Shown: positions 27,878 through 36,530, counted from the first letter of the stretch. The stretch: DNA of 64,000 nucleotides from Mycolicibacterium stellerae (GCF_003719305.1 NZ_RARC01000001.1:434001-498000); one strand, 5' to 3'. The notes: generated by a model from the sequence alone, not told the origin. Made by a program: numbers and translations.

Positions 27878-28975
27878 CTAAGCGACCTCGAGCTCCATGA
27901 GCGTCGGGTAGTCGGTGTAGCCGGCCGGTCCAGACGAATAGAACGTCGCGGCGTCGGGCTCGTTCAGTTCGGCGCCCAGGAGCAGACGGTCGATGAGGTC
28001 AGGGTTGGCGAGGTAGGCGCGGCCGACGGCGGCCGCACCGACGACGCCCCACTCCACGAGGTTCTCCAGTTCGCAGAAGTTCGACTCGACGCCGCGCGGG
28101 GTGTTGAGCACCAGCGTGCCGTCCCACGCCGAGCGGATGACCGCGAACGCTGGTTGTGTCGGCTCGATGACCAGGTGCAGGTACGCCAGCCCGAGCGGCC
28201 CGATCCGATTCAGGAGCGCCTCATAGGCGCCCACCTCGTCGACCTCACGCATGTCACCGGCGCTGTTTCCGGGCGAGATTCGCAGCCCGACCCGTCCAGC
28301 CCCGATCTCGTCCGCGACGGCTTCGACGACTTCGGCCGTCAACCGGGCGCGGTTGGCCGGCGAGCCGCCGTAGCCGTCGTCGCGACGGTTGGTCACGTCG
28401 GAGAGGAACTCGTGCAGCAGATAGCCGTTGGCCGAATGGATTTCGACGCCGTCCATTCCGGCGTCCACGCCGCGGCGCGCCGCGGCGCGGAAGTCGGCGA
28501 TGATCGCGGGGATCTCGTCGGTGCGAAGAGGGCGCGGAACAGGTAGCGGTTTCTTACCGGTGGGGGTGTGCGTTGTCATGTCGGCGGCGATGGCCGACGG
28601 CGCGACGGTCTCTGCGCCGCTGGTCTCGGGATGGCCCATTCGCCCGACGTGCCACAGCTGGACGAACATCCGGCCGCCTCCGGCGTGCACGGCGTCCGCG
28701 ATCTCGGCCCACGCCTGCTGGTGCCGGTCGGTGTACATCCCCGGTGTGTTGGGGTAGGCGCCATTGGCCGCCCGCGAGATCGCCGTCGCCTCGCTGACGA
28801 TCAGGCCCGCCGAGACGCGCTGCGCGTAATAGGTGACGGCCAATTCCGACGGTGTCGCATCAGCCTCCGCGCGCGAGCGCGTCAGCGGGGCCATGAAGAG
28901 CCGGTTGGTCGTCGACACGTCGCCGATCTGCAACGGTTTGAGCAAAGCGGAGTCGTCGTCGAGTTCGAACGTCAT
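27878..28975 (-). CDS. Old Yellow Enzyme family alkene reductase (FMN)
   Basis: This 365-aa FMN-dependent TIM-barrel ene-reductase has the signature parts LFMAPLTRSRA (N-terminal strand), LWHVGRMGHPE, GVEIHSANGYLLHEFLSD (with the substrate-binding His/Asn pair), RRDDGYGGSPANR and a C-terminal VGRAYLANPDL FMN-phosphate site. Family members reduce activated C=C bonds of enones, maleimides or nitro compounds. The start ATG 28975 (MTFELDDDSALLKPLQ) is chosen because the upstream extension to 29092 overlaps the E2 gene. It follows E2 by 62 bp on the same strand, so it is probably the last gene of the E1-E2-OYE operon. Confidence 0.9.
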   Translation of the reverse strand: MTFELDDDSALLKPLQIGDVSTTNRLFMAPLTRSRAEADATPSELAVTYYAQRVSAGLIVSEATAISRAANGAYPNTPGMYTDRHQQAWAEIADAVHAGGGRMFVQLWHVGRMGHPETSGAETVAPSAIAADMTTHTPTGKKPLPVPRPLRTDEIPAIIADFRAAARRGVDAGMDGVEIHSANGYLLHEFLSDVTNRRDDGYGGSPANRARLTAEVVEAVADEIGAGRVGLRISPGNSAGDMREVDEVGAYEALLNRIGPLGLAYLHLVIEPTQPAFAVIRSAWDGTLVLNTPRGVESNFCELENLVEWGVVGAAAVGRAYLANPDLIDRLLLGAELNEPDAATFYSSGPAGYTDYPTLMELEVA

Positions 28976-29037
28976 GTTGTGATGGAGCGCCGCCCCGGCG
29001 TCGTTAATTCCCACGCCGGTGTTTGTTCTCCTCGGTA

Positions 29038-30255
29038 TCAGATCAGAATGGTCAACGGATTCTCGATGCGGCGGACGAATGCGGCCATCCATTGCGCGGC
29101 GACCGCGCCGTCGATGACGCGATGGTCCGCCGACAGGGCGACGGTCATGACGCTGCCCACCGCGAGTTCTCCGTCGTCCACCACGGGTTTGCGCACCGCT
29201 CTCCCGACGGCGAGGATGCCCGACTGCGGCGGGTTGAGGATCGCGGAGAACTCCGTCACCCCGTGCATTCCGAGGTTCGACACCGAGAAGCTGCCACCCT
29301 CGAGTTCCTTCTGCTGGATCTTCCCCGCGCGGGCACGGCCGGCCAGGTCGGAGACCTGGGTCGCGATCGCCGAGATCGGCAGCCGGTCCACTCCGCGTAG
29401 CACCGGTGTGAGCAACCCGCCGTCGACGGCGATGGCGACGGTGATGTCGGCGGTTTCGAAGCGCCTGATCGAGTCGCCGTTCCAGATCGCGTTCGCTTCC
29501 GGCACCTCGATCAGCGCCAGGGCGACGGCCTTGAGCACGAAGTCGTTGACCGAGACCTTGCTGACGCCAGCCTCGTTGACGGTGCGCCGCAGGTCCATCA
29601 GGGCGTCGACGCGGCAGTCGGCGGTCAGGTAGAAGTGCGGGACCGTCGTCTTGCTCTCGGTGAGCCGACGCGCGATAGCCTTACGCATACCGGTCAACGG
29701 AATGTCGACGTAACCCGTTGCGGGCGAATCCTGTTCGCGCACCGGTTGAGCTGCCTTCGCGGGCGCCGCCTGCGAGGGTGTCGGCAGCCGGTCCACGTCG
29801 CGGCGCACGATCCGCCCGCCTGGGCCGGTCCCGCTTACCGACGAGAGGTCGATCCCTCTCTCCTTGGCCAGTTTCCGTACCAGCGGAGTGGCGAACAACC
29901 GGCGTCCGTTGGCCTGCGGCTGCGCCGGTGCAGGCGTCTCCACCACCTTCTCGACGACCGGGGCGCCGGATTCGGGGTCGCGCACCTCGGGGGCGACGTC
30001 GACCTCGGCGCTCTCCCCCGGCGCTGTCACCAGCGCGATCGGTTCACCAACGGCGATCGTCGCCCCGGGTTCGGCGATCAGCTGCGCCAGGATGCCGTCC
30101 ACCTCGGCGGCGTATTCGACAACAGCTTTGTCCGTTTCGATCTCGGCGATCGGGTCGCCGACGCTGATCTGCTGCCCGACGGTGACCAGCCAAGTCTGGA
30201 TGACCGCTTCGCCGGCGTTGGCCAGCACCTCGGGCATGCGCACCACGGTCGCCAT
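29038..30255 (-). CDS. Dihydrolipoamide acyltransferase (E2) of a 2-oxoacid dehydrogenase complex
   Basis: This 405-aa E2 has one N-terminal lipoyl domain (residues 1-77 or so, lipoylated Lys in EIETDKAVVEY), an Ala/Pro-rich linker, a peripheral-subunit-binding domain (TPLVRKLAKERGIDL, GTGPGGRIVRRDV at about 130-165) and a catalytic acyltransferase domain ending in ADHRVIDGAVAAQW, which contains the catalytic His and Asp. Its ATG at 30255 overlaps the E1 stop (TGATG). It transfers the acyl group to CoA. No E3 gene accompanies the cluster, so a housekeeping lipoamide dehydrogenase must serve. The specific 2-oxoacid or acetoin-like substrate cannot be told. Confidence 0.92.
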   Translation of the reverse strand: MATVVRMPEVLANAGEAVIQTWLVTVGQQISVGDPIAEIETDKAVVEYAAEVDGILAQLIAEPGATIAVGEPIALVTAPGESAEVDVAPEVRDPESGAPVVEKVVETPAPAQPQANGRRLFATPLVRKLAKERGIDLSSVSGTGPGGRIVRRDVDRLPTPSQAAPAKAAQPVREQDSPATGYVDIPLTGMRKAIARRLTESKTTVPHFYLTADCRVDALMDLRRTVNEAGVSKVSVNDFVLKAVALALIEVPEANAIWNGDSIRRFETADITVAIAVDGGLLTPVLRGVDRLPISAIATQVSDLAGRARAGKIQQKELEGGSFSVSNLGMHGVTEFSAILNPPQSGILAVGRAVRKPVVDDGELAVGSVMTVALSADHRVIDGAVAAQWMAAFVRRIENPLTILI

Positions 30256-32441
30256 CAGAGTTGTCCCATGTTCCGCCGCACGTTCTCCAGACCGGCCACG
30301 ATCTCCTCGACGCCCGCGATCGCGGCCCGCTCGAGCACCCGGGAGATACTGGGGGCGGCCTCGCCGCCTGAGACCCGCTCCACAGGTTGATCCAGCCAGT
30401 CGAAGAGTCGCCGCGCAATCTCGTCGGCCAGCCAACCACCGTAGGAGGTTCCGCGGGCGCCCTGCTCGACGATCAGCACGGCGTTGGTCTTGCGGACGCT
30501 GGCCTCGATGGTGTTCCAGTCGACAGACGCCCGGTCGAGCCAGCGGAGGTCGATGAGCTCGGCGTCGATGCCCGTCTGCTCGATGGCCTCCGCGCAGCGT
30601 GCCACCATCGACAGATAGCTGATGACGGTCACGTCATCGCCGGATCGCCGGACCGCGGCCCGGCCGGGCGGGATGATGTAGTCGAGATCGCCTTCGGGCA
30701 CCTCTCCGGCGGTGCCGTAAAGGTCGACGTGTTCGATCACCAGCACCGGATCCTGCAGCGCGAGCGCGGCATTCATCAACCCGACGTAGTCGGCGGCGGT
30801 GGACGGCGCCACGATCCGCCAGCCGGGGCTGGTGGCGAAGATCCCGGCGGGGTCCATCAAGTGTTGAGAGCCGTAGCCCGACCCCATCGCCACCTTGGTG
30901 CGCAGGACGAAGGGCACCGGGTTGTCGCCGCCGAACATGTGCCGCGCCTTCCCGATCTGGTTGAACACCTGATCGGCGGCCACCCACACGAAGTCGGGAT
31001 ACATGAATTCGACGACGGGCCGGAACCGTCCGTCGAGGGCCAGGCCGCCACCAAGACCGGTGAACGCGTTCTCACTGATCGGTGTGCCAACCAACCGGTT
31101 GTCGCCGTACTTGGCCAGGCCCTTGGTCGCGCCGTTGGTGCCACCGTTGAGGCGGTGCACATCCTCTCCCAAAATGACGATGCGCTCATCGGTGGCCATC
31201 CTGCGGTCCATCACGCCTGCGACCGCATCGACGAATTTCACCTGCCGCCAAGGCCCCGCGTGCTCGGTGGGCTCGAGTACCTCGAGTGACTGCAGCTCGC
31301 TGGCGTCACCGCGGACGCCGACGTTGACGAAGCCAGGGTCGGGCCATAGCGCGGGGCGGATGCGGCGCTTGCCCGGTGATTCCGGATCGGGTTCGAGCAG
31401 TTCGGACACCGCCGTGGTCATCGCGTCCTGCACCTGCCTGCGCAACTCGGCGACACCGGACTCGTCGATCAACCCGAGCGCGGTCATCTCCGTGGCCATC
31501 CGGTCGAGTGGGTCGCGAGCGCGCCACTGCGCCTCCTCGGCCTTGTCACGGTAGCCGAAGGCGCTTCCGGGGTACGGGCCGTTCTGGTGGAAGAACCGGT
31601 ACACCTCCGCCTCGATGACCGCAGGACCGTCTCCCCGACGCATCCGTTCGGCGGCCTGTTCGGTGGCCAGGTACACCGCCAGCGGATCCATGCCGTCGAC
31701 GCGCCACCCGGGGATGCCGAATCCCTGACCCCGTACTGACAGGCGGGGGTCGGCGGTGATCTCGTCCACCCGCGTCGAGACCGCGTACATGTTGTTCTCG
31801 ATGAAGAAGCAGAACGGCAGCTTCCACGCTGCGGCCAGGTTCATCGACTCCAGCACCGACCCGATCTGACTCGAGCCGTCACCGAAGTAGCTGATGGTGA
31901 GATCGGTGGTGCCGCTGTGCTTCTGCGCCCAGGCATTGCCTGCGCCCATGGGCACACCGCCACCGACGATGGCGTTGGTGCCCAGCGCTCCGGCTTCGAA
32001 CCACTGCAGGTGCATGGATCCGCCGCGCCCGCGGCAGTAGCCCTGCGCCAAGCCGAGGATCTCGGCGAGCGTGCGCTGCAGCACCCGTTGCATTTTCGGG
32101 CTGACGGCCGCGGCCGGATCGATCACCCCACCCGACACATGGGTGAGCGCTTTGGCGAGGAACTGGTGGTGTCCTCGATGCGAGCCGTTGACCGCGTCGG
32201 TCGACCGCAGGCCGACGATGGATCCCACCGCGCCCCCCTCCTGACCGATGCTCGAGTGCGCGGGACCGTGCACCAGCCCCTCACCGGCCAGTTCGAGGAC
32301 CGTCTCCTCGAACGCACGAATGAGGTGGAGCTCGGCGAGCATCGTGGAAAGGAGTACCGGGTCAGCCGCCTGCCAGTCCTCGTCGGTGGTCGACAGCTCG
32401 ATCCACGGTGACGCCGTCTGCAGCTGGGTTTGGATTGGCAT
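30255..32441 (-). CDS. 2-oxoacid dehydrogenase E1 component, fused alpha and beta subunits (TPP-dependent)
   Basis: This 728-aa single chain corresponds to E1 alpha followed by E1 beta. The alpha half (about residues 20-375) contains the TPP motif YFGDGSSQIGSVLESMN...FFIENN (GDG to NN). The beta half (about 400-728) contains ILGEDVHRLNGGTNGATKG, the GTPISENAFTGLGGGLAL region and the C-terminal EQGARGTSYGG. It decarboxylates a 2-oxoacid or acetoin-type substrate and acylates the lipoyl group of the downstream E2. The start ATG 32441 (MPIQTQLQTASPW) has GAGGG 3-7 nt upstream; ATGs at 32450 and 32456 are alternatives. It is divergent from the VOC gene, and two GGATCCAC elements lie in the shared promoter gap. 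Confidence 0.9.
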   Translation of the reverse strand: MPIQTQLQTASPWIELSTTDEDWQAADPVLLSTMLAELHLIRAFEETVLELAGEGLVHGPAHSSIGQEGGAVGSIVGLRSTDAVNGSHRGHHQFLAKALTHVSGGVIDPAAAVSPKMQRVLQRTLAEILGLAQGYCRGRGGSMHLQWFEAGALGTNAIVGGGVPMGAGNAWAQKHSGTTDLTISYFGDGSSQIGSVLESMNLAAAWKLPFCFFIENNMYAVSTRVDEITADPRLSVRGQGFGIPGWRVDGMDPLAVYLATEQAAERMRRGDGPAVIEAEVYRFFHQNGPYPGSAFGYRDKAEEAQWRARDPLDRMATEMTALGLIDESGVAELRRQVQDAMTTAVSELLEPDPESPGKRRIRPALWPDPGFVNVGVRGDASELQSLEVLEPTEHAGPWRQVKFVDAVAGVMDRRMATDERIVILGEDVHRLNGGTNGATKGLAKYGDNRLVGTPISENAFTGLGGGLALDGRFRPVVEFMYPDFVWVAADQVFNQIGKARHMFGGDNPVPFVLRTKVAMGSGYGSQHLMDPAGIFATSPGWRIVAPSTAADYVGLMNAALALQDPVLVIEHVDLYGTAGEVPEGDLDYIIPPGRAAVRRSGDDVTVISYLSMVARCAEAIEQTGIDAELIDLRWLDRASVDWNTIEASVRKTNAVLIVEQGARGTSYGGWLADEIARRLFDWLDQPVERVSGGEAAPSISRVLERAAIAGVEEIVAGLENVRRNMGQL

Positions 32442-32509
32442 AGCCCTCATCTCCATCGACCGGCCATCAGTAGGCACGGGTGTGACGCGGCTCCCACTGT
32501 AGCCCGATA

Positions 32510-32518
32510 GGATCCACT
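32510..32518. promoter_or_regulatory. Candidate GntR half/operator site 1
   Basis: GGATCCACT is an exact 9-bp copy of the element at 32572-32580. It lies 69 bp upstream of the E1 start in the divergent E1/VOC gap. Confidence 0.45.
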
Positions 32519-32555
32519 TTGGCGAGAAGCTGTCGCAAATAGGTACTTTTCCGGC

Positions 32556-32561
32556 TATAAT
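32556..32561 (+). promoter_or_regulatory. -10 element of the VOC-gntR-aldehyde dehydrogenase operon
   Basis: A consensus TATAAT is 32 bp before the VOC ATG at 32594. No good -35 hexamer is visible at 16-18 bp spacing, which is usual for activator-free mycobacterial promoters. The downstream site at 32571-32580 would overlap the transcription start. Confidence 0.5.
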
Positions 32562-32570
32562 TCGCTCTAT

Positions 32571-32580
32571 TGGATCCACT
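32571..32580. promoter_or_regulatory. Candidate GntR operator site 2
   Basis: TGGATCCACT contains the perfect 8-bp palindrome TGGATCCA, preceded by T (TTGGATCCA), similar in form to known operators of GntR/FCD regulators. It falls 10 bp after the TATAAT box, where a repressor would block the VOC-gntR operon. Confidence 0.5.
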
Positions 32581-32593
32581 GGAAGGTAAGCCG

Positions 32594-33118
32594 ATGCCCC
32601 TGCCCGGACTGGTCGGCACCGACCACATCGGCTTCACCGTGCCCGACCTCGAACAGGCACACGACTTCTTCGTCCGCGTCCTGGGCTGCACGCACGTCTA
32701 CACGCTCGGCCCCTTCGCCCATGACGACGACTGGATGCGGGTGCACCTCAACGTCCATCCGCGCACGGTCATGCGTGAACTGCGCTTCTACCGGTGCGGT
32801 ACCGGCGCCAACTTCGAGGTGTTCTCCTACGAGCCCGCCGACGGTCAGGCCCCGATCCCGCGCAACAGCGACGTCGGGGGGCATCACCTGGCGTTCTACG
32901 TCCACGACATGGACGCCGCCGTGGCGTATCTGCGCGCGGAGGGCATCCGCGTTCTCGGCGAACCGACGGCCAGCAGAAACGCTAGCGCCGGCCAGCGCTG
33001 GGTGTACTTTCTGAGCCCGTGGGACATGCAGTTCGAGCTGGTCAGTTTCCCCGGCGGGAAAGCCTACGAGGCCGAAGCCGAGGTGCTGCTGTGGAACCCG
33101 AATCACCCGGCCGACTGA
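32594..33118 (+). CDS. VOC-superfamily (glyoxalase/bleomycin-resistance fold) protein
   Basis: This 174-aa protein has two beta-alpha-beta-beta-beta modules. The first starts TDHIGFTVPDLEQAHDFFVRVLGC and the second GGHHLAFYVHDMDAAVAYLRAEG, with metal-ligand candidates His (TDHIGF), Glu (NFEVFSY), His (GGHHLAF) and Glu (MQFELVSFPGG). Such proteins are lyases, epimerases or extradiol dioxygenases; full metal ligation suggests a true enzyme. GGAAGGTAAG precedes the ATG at 32594. It is the first gene of an operon with gntR (14 bp gap) and the aldehyde dehydrogenase (26 bp gap). Confidence 0.85.
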   Translation: MPLPGLVGTDHIGFTVPDLEQAHDFFVRVLGCTHVYTLGPFAHDDDWMRVHLNVHPRTVMRELRFYRCGTGANFEVFSYEPADGQAPIPRNSDVGGHHLAFYVHDMDAAVAYLRAEGIRVLGEPTASRNASAGQRWVYFLSPWDMQFELVSFPGGKAYEAEAEVLLWNPNHPAD

Positions 33119-33132
33119 GATGACAGCATGAA

Positions 33133-33792
33133 ATGACACAGTCTCCGGTTCGTGACGGGGTGGCGGGCGCTCGTGTCGCCGACGAGTTGCGCGACGCGAT
33201 ACTGCACGGGGTATACCCGCCCGGCACCCGCTTGCGCCAGGAGGAGCTCGCCCGCCAGTACGGCGCGAGCCGGGTTCCGGTGCGAGAAGCTCTGCGCTTG
33301 CTGCAATCCGAAGGCCTGGTCACCACCGTGGCCAACGCCGGCGCGTGGATCGCGAGGCTCAGCCTCGATGAGTGCGTCGAGCTCTACCAAGTGCGGGAAC
33401 GCATCGAACCCCTGCTGCTGCGCTATAGCCTGCCAACGCTCGACGACCGCCGCATCGATCACCTGGCCGCGTTGGCCGAGCAGATGCGCGAAACCTCGGA
33501 CGTGGAAAGGTTTCTCGAGCTCGACCGGGAATTCCACCTGGGGAGCTACGCCGATGCGGGCACCACGTTCCTCGGCCCGGCCGTCGAACGGCTCTGGAAC
33601 ACCACCCAGCACTACCGCCGGGCCTTCACCCGCCTGCTCGACGCCGACAGTCGTCGCATCGTCCACGACGAGCATCACATGCTCGTCGCGGCCATCCGGG
33701 ACCGCGACTCCGACGAGGCGGAGCGGGTCCTGCTCGGCCACATCAGGCGTACCCGGCGCCAACTCGCCCGTCACGCAGAACTCTTCGGCTGA
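33133..33792 (+). CDS. GntR-family regulator, FCD (FadR) subfamily
   Basis: This 219-aa protein has an N-terminal winged HTH (LRDAILHGVYPPGTRLRQEE, YGASRVPVREALRLLQSEGL) and an all-helical FCD ligand domain with a metal-binding set of Asp/His residues (LDREFHLGSY, DEHHMLV). It lies inside the VOC-gntR-aldehyde dehydrogenase operon. The repeated GGATCCAC elements in the promoter gap upstream are its likely binding sites, so it probably represses both divergent operons until a carboxylate inducer is present. Confidence 0.9.
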   Translation: MTQSPVRDGVAGARVADELRDAILHGVYPPGTRLRQEELARQYGASRVPVREALRLLQSEGLVTTVANAGAWIARLSLDECVELYQVRERIEPLLLRYSLPTLDDRRIDHLAALAEQMRETSDVERFLELDREFHLGSYADAGTTFLGPAVERLWNTTQHYRRAFTRLLDADSRRIVHDEHHMLVAAIRDRDSDEAERVLLGHIRRTRRQLARHAELFG

Positions 33793-33818
33793 CGACCATC
33801 CACAGAACCAGGAGCACC

Positions 33819-35195
33819 ATGGCAATCGCGACCATCAATCCGGCAACCGGCCAGACTATCGAGACATACGAACCGCATGACAGTGCCGAGGTGCAGCGGC
33901 GGATCGGACAGGCCTTCGAGGCAGCTCAGACCCTACGCAGCACCGACTACGCCCAACGGGCCGATTGGATGCACGCCGCCGCCGACATCCTCGAGGCCGA
34001 TGTCGAGCGGGCCGCGCAGATGATCACCCTTGAAATGGGCAAGCCCATCGCTCAGTCGCGCGCCGAGGTGCTCAAGTGCGCCAAGAACATGCGCTTCTAC
34101 GCCGACAACGCCGAATCGTTCCTGGCCGACGACGAGCTGGCCGACCCGTCTAGAGTGGCGGCGTCGGCCGCAGGCACGGTGTGGCAGCCGCTCGGTGTGG
34201 TACTGGCCGTGATGCCGTGGAACTACCCTCTCTGGCAAGTGATCCGGTTCGCGGCACCGGCACTCATGGCGGGCAACAGCGGCCTGCTCAAGCACGCCTC
34301 GAACGTTCCCCAGTCCGCGCTGTACCTGGACGAACTGTTCGAGAAGGGCGGCTTCCCCTTCGGATCGTTCCGCACCCTGCTGATCGGTTCACGGGAAGTG
34401 GCCGCCGTCATCGAGGACAGTCGGGTCAAGGCCGTCACGCTCACCGGATCAGAGCCGGCGGGCCGTGCGGTGGCGCAGACGGCTGGCCACGAGATCAAGA
34501 AGGCCGTGCTGGAGCTCGGCGGGTCGGATCCCTTCATCGTGATGCCCAGTGCCGACATCGAGGCCGCCGCGGCCACCGCGGTGAAGGCACGGGTGTCCAA
34601 CAACGGCCAATCCTGCATCGCGGGTAAGCGTTTCATTGTGCATGCAGATGTCTACGACGAGTTCGTTCGGCACTTCGTCGACAAGATGAATGCACTGAAG
34701 GTCGGCGATCCGATGGACGAGGCCACCGACGTCGGCCCGCTGGCCACCGAGTCCGGTCGTGCCGATGTCGCCGAACTGGTGGACGACGCCGTGACCAAGG
34801 GCGCCCTGGTGCTCGCGGGCGGCAGTGTGCCGGACCGGCCGGGCTGGTACTACCCGCCGACGGTGCTGGCCGGGCTGACCGACGACATGCGAATCGTGAT
34901 GGAAGAGGCGTTCGGCCCGGTGGCGTCGCTGTACCGCGTGGCCGACCGCGAGGAGGCGGTGCGCGTGGCCAATCAGACGACGTTCGGGTTGAGCTCGGCT
35001 GTGTGGAGTACCGCTGCGGCCGAACAGGACTGGTTCGTCACCCACCTCGATGCCGGCGCGGTGTTCGTCAACGGCATGACGGTCAGCTACCCCGAGCTGC
35101 CCTTCGGCGGCATCAAGGACTCCGGCTACGGGCGGGAGTTGGCCGCCGCAGGCATCCGGGAGTTCTGCAACCTCAAGACGGTGTGGAAGGCCTGA
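33819..35195 (+). CDS. NAD(P)-dependent aldehyde dehydrogenase, succinate-semialdehyde type (GabD1-like)
   Basis: This 458-aa aldehyde dehydrogenase is very similar in length and sequence pattern to mycobacterial GabD1 (Rv0234c). It has PWNYPLWQVIRFAAPALMAG, GSEPAGRAV, the catalytic Glu in LELGGSDPFIV and the catalytic Cys in NNGQSCIAGKRF. The C-terminal MTVSYPELPFGGIKDSGYGR is also as in GabD1. It oxidises succinate semialdehyde or a similar aldehyde to the acid. AGGAGCACC lies just before the ATG at 33819. Co-transcription with VOC and gntR suggests a role in a carboxylate pathway distinct from the core gabD1, so this may be a paralogue. Confidence 0.9.
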   Translation: MAIATINPATGQTIETYEPHDSAEVQRRIGQAFEAAQTLRSTDYAQRADWMHAAADILEADVERAAQMITLEMGKPIAQSRAEVLKCAKNMRFYADNAESFLADDELADPSRVAASAAGTVWQPLGVVLAVMPWNYPLWQVIRFAAPALMAGNSGLLKHASNVPQSALYLDELFEKGGFPFGSFRTLLIGSREVAAVIEDSRVKAVTLTGSEPAGRAVAQTAGHEIKKAVLELGGSDPFIVMPSADIEAAAATAVKARVSNNGQSCIAGKRFIVHADVYDEFVRHFVDKMNALKVGDPMDEATDVGPLATESGRADVAELVDDAVTKGALVLAGGSVPDRPGWYYPPTVLAGLTDDMRIVMEEAFGPVASLYRVADREEAVRVANQTTFGLSSAVWSTAAAEQDWFVTHLDAGAVFVNGMTVSYPELPFGGIKDSGYGRELAAAGIREFCNLKTVWKA

Positions 35196-35208
35196 GGCGA
35201 CGCCGGAA

Positions 35209-35268
35209 CGCGAAAGTGCGGTTCGATACGCGCCTTTCGGCATCTTGCGTATCAAACCGCACTCGCGG
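35209..35268. terminator. Bidirectional hairpin between convergent aldehyde dehydrogenase and M24 genes
   Basis: Arms 35209-35231 and 35247-35268 pair over most of their length (core GTGCGGTTCGATACGC against GCGTATCAAACCGCAC, one mismatch). It lies 13 bp after one stop and 17 bp from the other. There is no T-tract. The arm shares AAACCGCAC with the hairpin at 2634-2677. Confidence 0.6.
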
Positions 35269-35285
35269 CGAGCGAGGGGTCCCGC

Positions 35286-36530
35286 CTAGTACTCGTTGGC
35301 GACGAACAGCTCCTTGGCAGGGAACTTGGTGAGGATAACCGGGCCGTCGTCGGTGACGACGACCTCCTCCTCGATCCGTGCCGCAGAAGTCCCGTCAGAC
35401 GCCGGGCAGTAGGTCTCCATAGCGAACACCATGCCGGCCTGGATCTCCAGAGGGTTCTCCAGTGAGTTCAGCCGGGAGATGATCGGTCGCTCGTGCAGAC
35501 CGAGTCCCAGCCCGTGCGCGAACTGCAACCCGAAGGCCGCCATCTCGTTCTCGAAACCGAAATCGGTTGCCTTGGGTAGTAATCGAGCGATCTCATCGGA
35601 GCCGACACCGGGCCGGATCGCCCCGATCGACCGGTCCATCCACTCCCGCGCTGTCTTATAGGCGTCGCGCTGGCTCTGCGTGGCAGACCCGACCCCGAAG
35701 GTGCGGTAATAGCAGGTGCGGTAGCCGTTGAAAGAATGGATGATGTCGAAGAACGCCTGATCGCCGGGACGGATGATCCGGTCGGTGAAGTTGTGGGGGT
35801 GCGGGTTGCACCGCTCCCCGGAGATCGCGTTGACTGCCTCCACCTGATCCGAACCCAGCTCGTAGAGCCGCTTGTTGGCCAGCGCGACGATCTCGTTCTC
35901 GCGCACACCGGGTTTGAGTGCGTCGACGATGTCCTGGTACACCCCGTCGACCATGGCAGCCGCCTGGTTGAGCAGCATGATCTCGTCGTTCGACTTGATC
36001 ACCCGGGCGTCGAGCATGCTCTGCTGGGCGTCCACCACCGTCAGCCCCTGGCGCTGCATCTCGAACAGGAAGGGCGGCTCCACGATGTCCATGCCGACCG
36101 GTGCATCGGCCACTCCGGCTTCGGTGAGAATCGCCTTGATCTCGGTCACCGCGTCGCGCATCAGGCCGGCGTCCGGCGCGACCGCTCCGCGGAAGCCCAG
36201 GAATCCGGCCCGCCAGTTCTCCTGCGGCAGCCACGGGGAGTACAGCTTGTGATGGCGTACCGCCGAACCGAAGTCCCACAGGATCGGGTCACCGTCGCGG
36301 GTCAACAGGCAATACCGGATCATCTTGTCGCCGAGCGCTCCACCGATCCAGGTCTGCGTGGTGTAGCGGATGTTGTAGAAGTCGAACAACAGGAACGCCC
36401 CACACCCGCTGACCTCAAGCGCCTTCTTGGCCCGGCTGATCCGGTAGTCGCGCAACCGGGCGAAGTCCACCCGCTCCTCGTAGTCGACCCCCATGTGGCC
36501 AGGCGCGCCCAGGGGGCGCACACCTGTCAT
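35286..36530 (-). CDS. M24-family (creatinase/prolidase-fold) hydrolase with altered metal site
   Basis: This 414-aa pita-bread-fold protein has an N-terminal creatinase-like domain (residues 20-165 or so) and a C-terminal catalytic domain. Aligned with aminopeptidase P, the metal ligands would be Asp262 (FFDIIHSF), position 273, His339 (FAHGLGLGL), Glu372 (FAMETYCP) and Glu387 (RIEEEVVV). Position 273 is Cys where the second Asp is expected (GYRTCYYRTF), so the usual dinuclear site is incomplete, as in metal-independent members such as creatinase. His residues near 244-246 could be catalytic. A C-N hydrolase on a small molecule is therefore more likely than a peptidase. It overlaps the dehydrogenase gene upstream by 4 bp, and is last in the Liv operon. 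Confidence 0.85.
   Translation of the reverse strand: MTGVRPLGAPGHMGVDYEERVDFARLRDYRISRAKKALEVSGCGAFLLFDFYNIRYTTQTWIGGALGDKMIRYCLLTRDGDPILWDFGSAVRHHKLYSPWLPQENWRAGFLGFRGAVAPDAGLMRDAVTEIKAILTEAGVADAPVGMDIVEPPFLFEMQRQGLTVVDAQQSMLDARVIKSNDEIMLLNQAAAMVDGVYQDIVDALKPGVRENEIVALANKRLYELGSDQVEAVNAISGERCNPHPHNFTDRIIRPGDQAFFDIIHSFNGYRTCYYRTFGVGSATQSQRDAYKTAREWMDRSIGAIRPGVGSDEIARLLPKATDFGFENEMAAFGLQFAHGLGLGLHERPIISRLNSLENPLEIQAGMVFAMETYCPASDGTSAARIEEEVVVTDDGPVILTKFPAKELFVANEY

Noticed and set aside
35286..36530. M24 protein as a DMSP lyase (DddP)
   Set aside because: As I recall, DddP keeps two or three Asp ligands in this region, whereas here the second Asp position is Cys.
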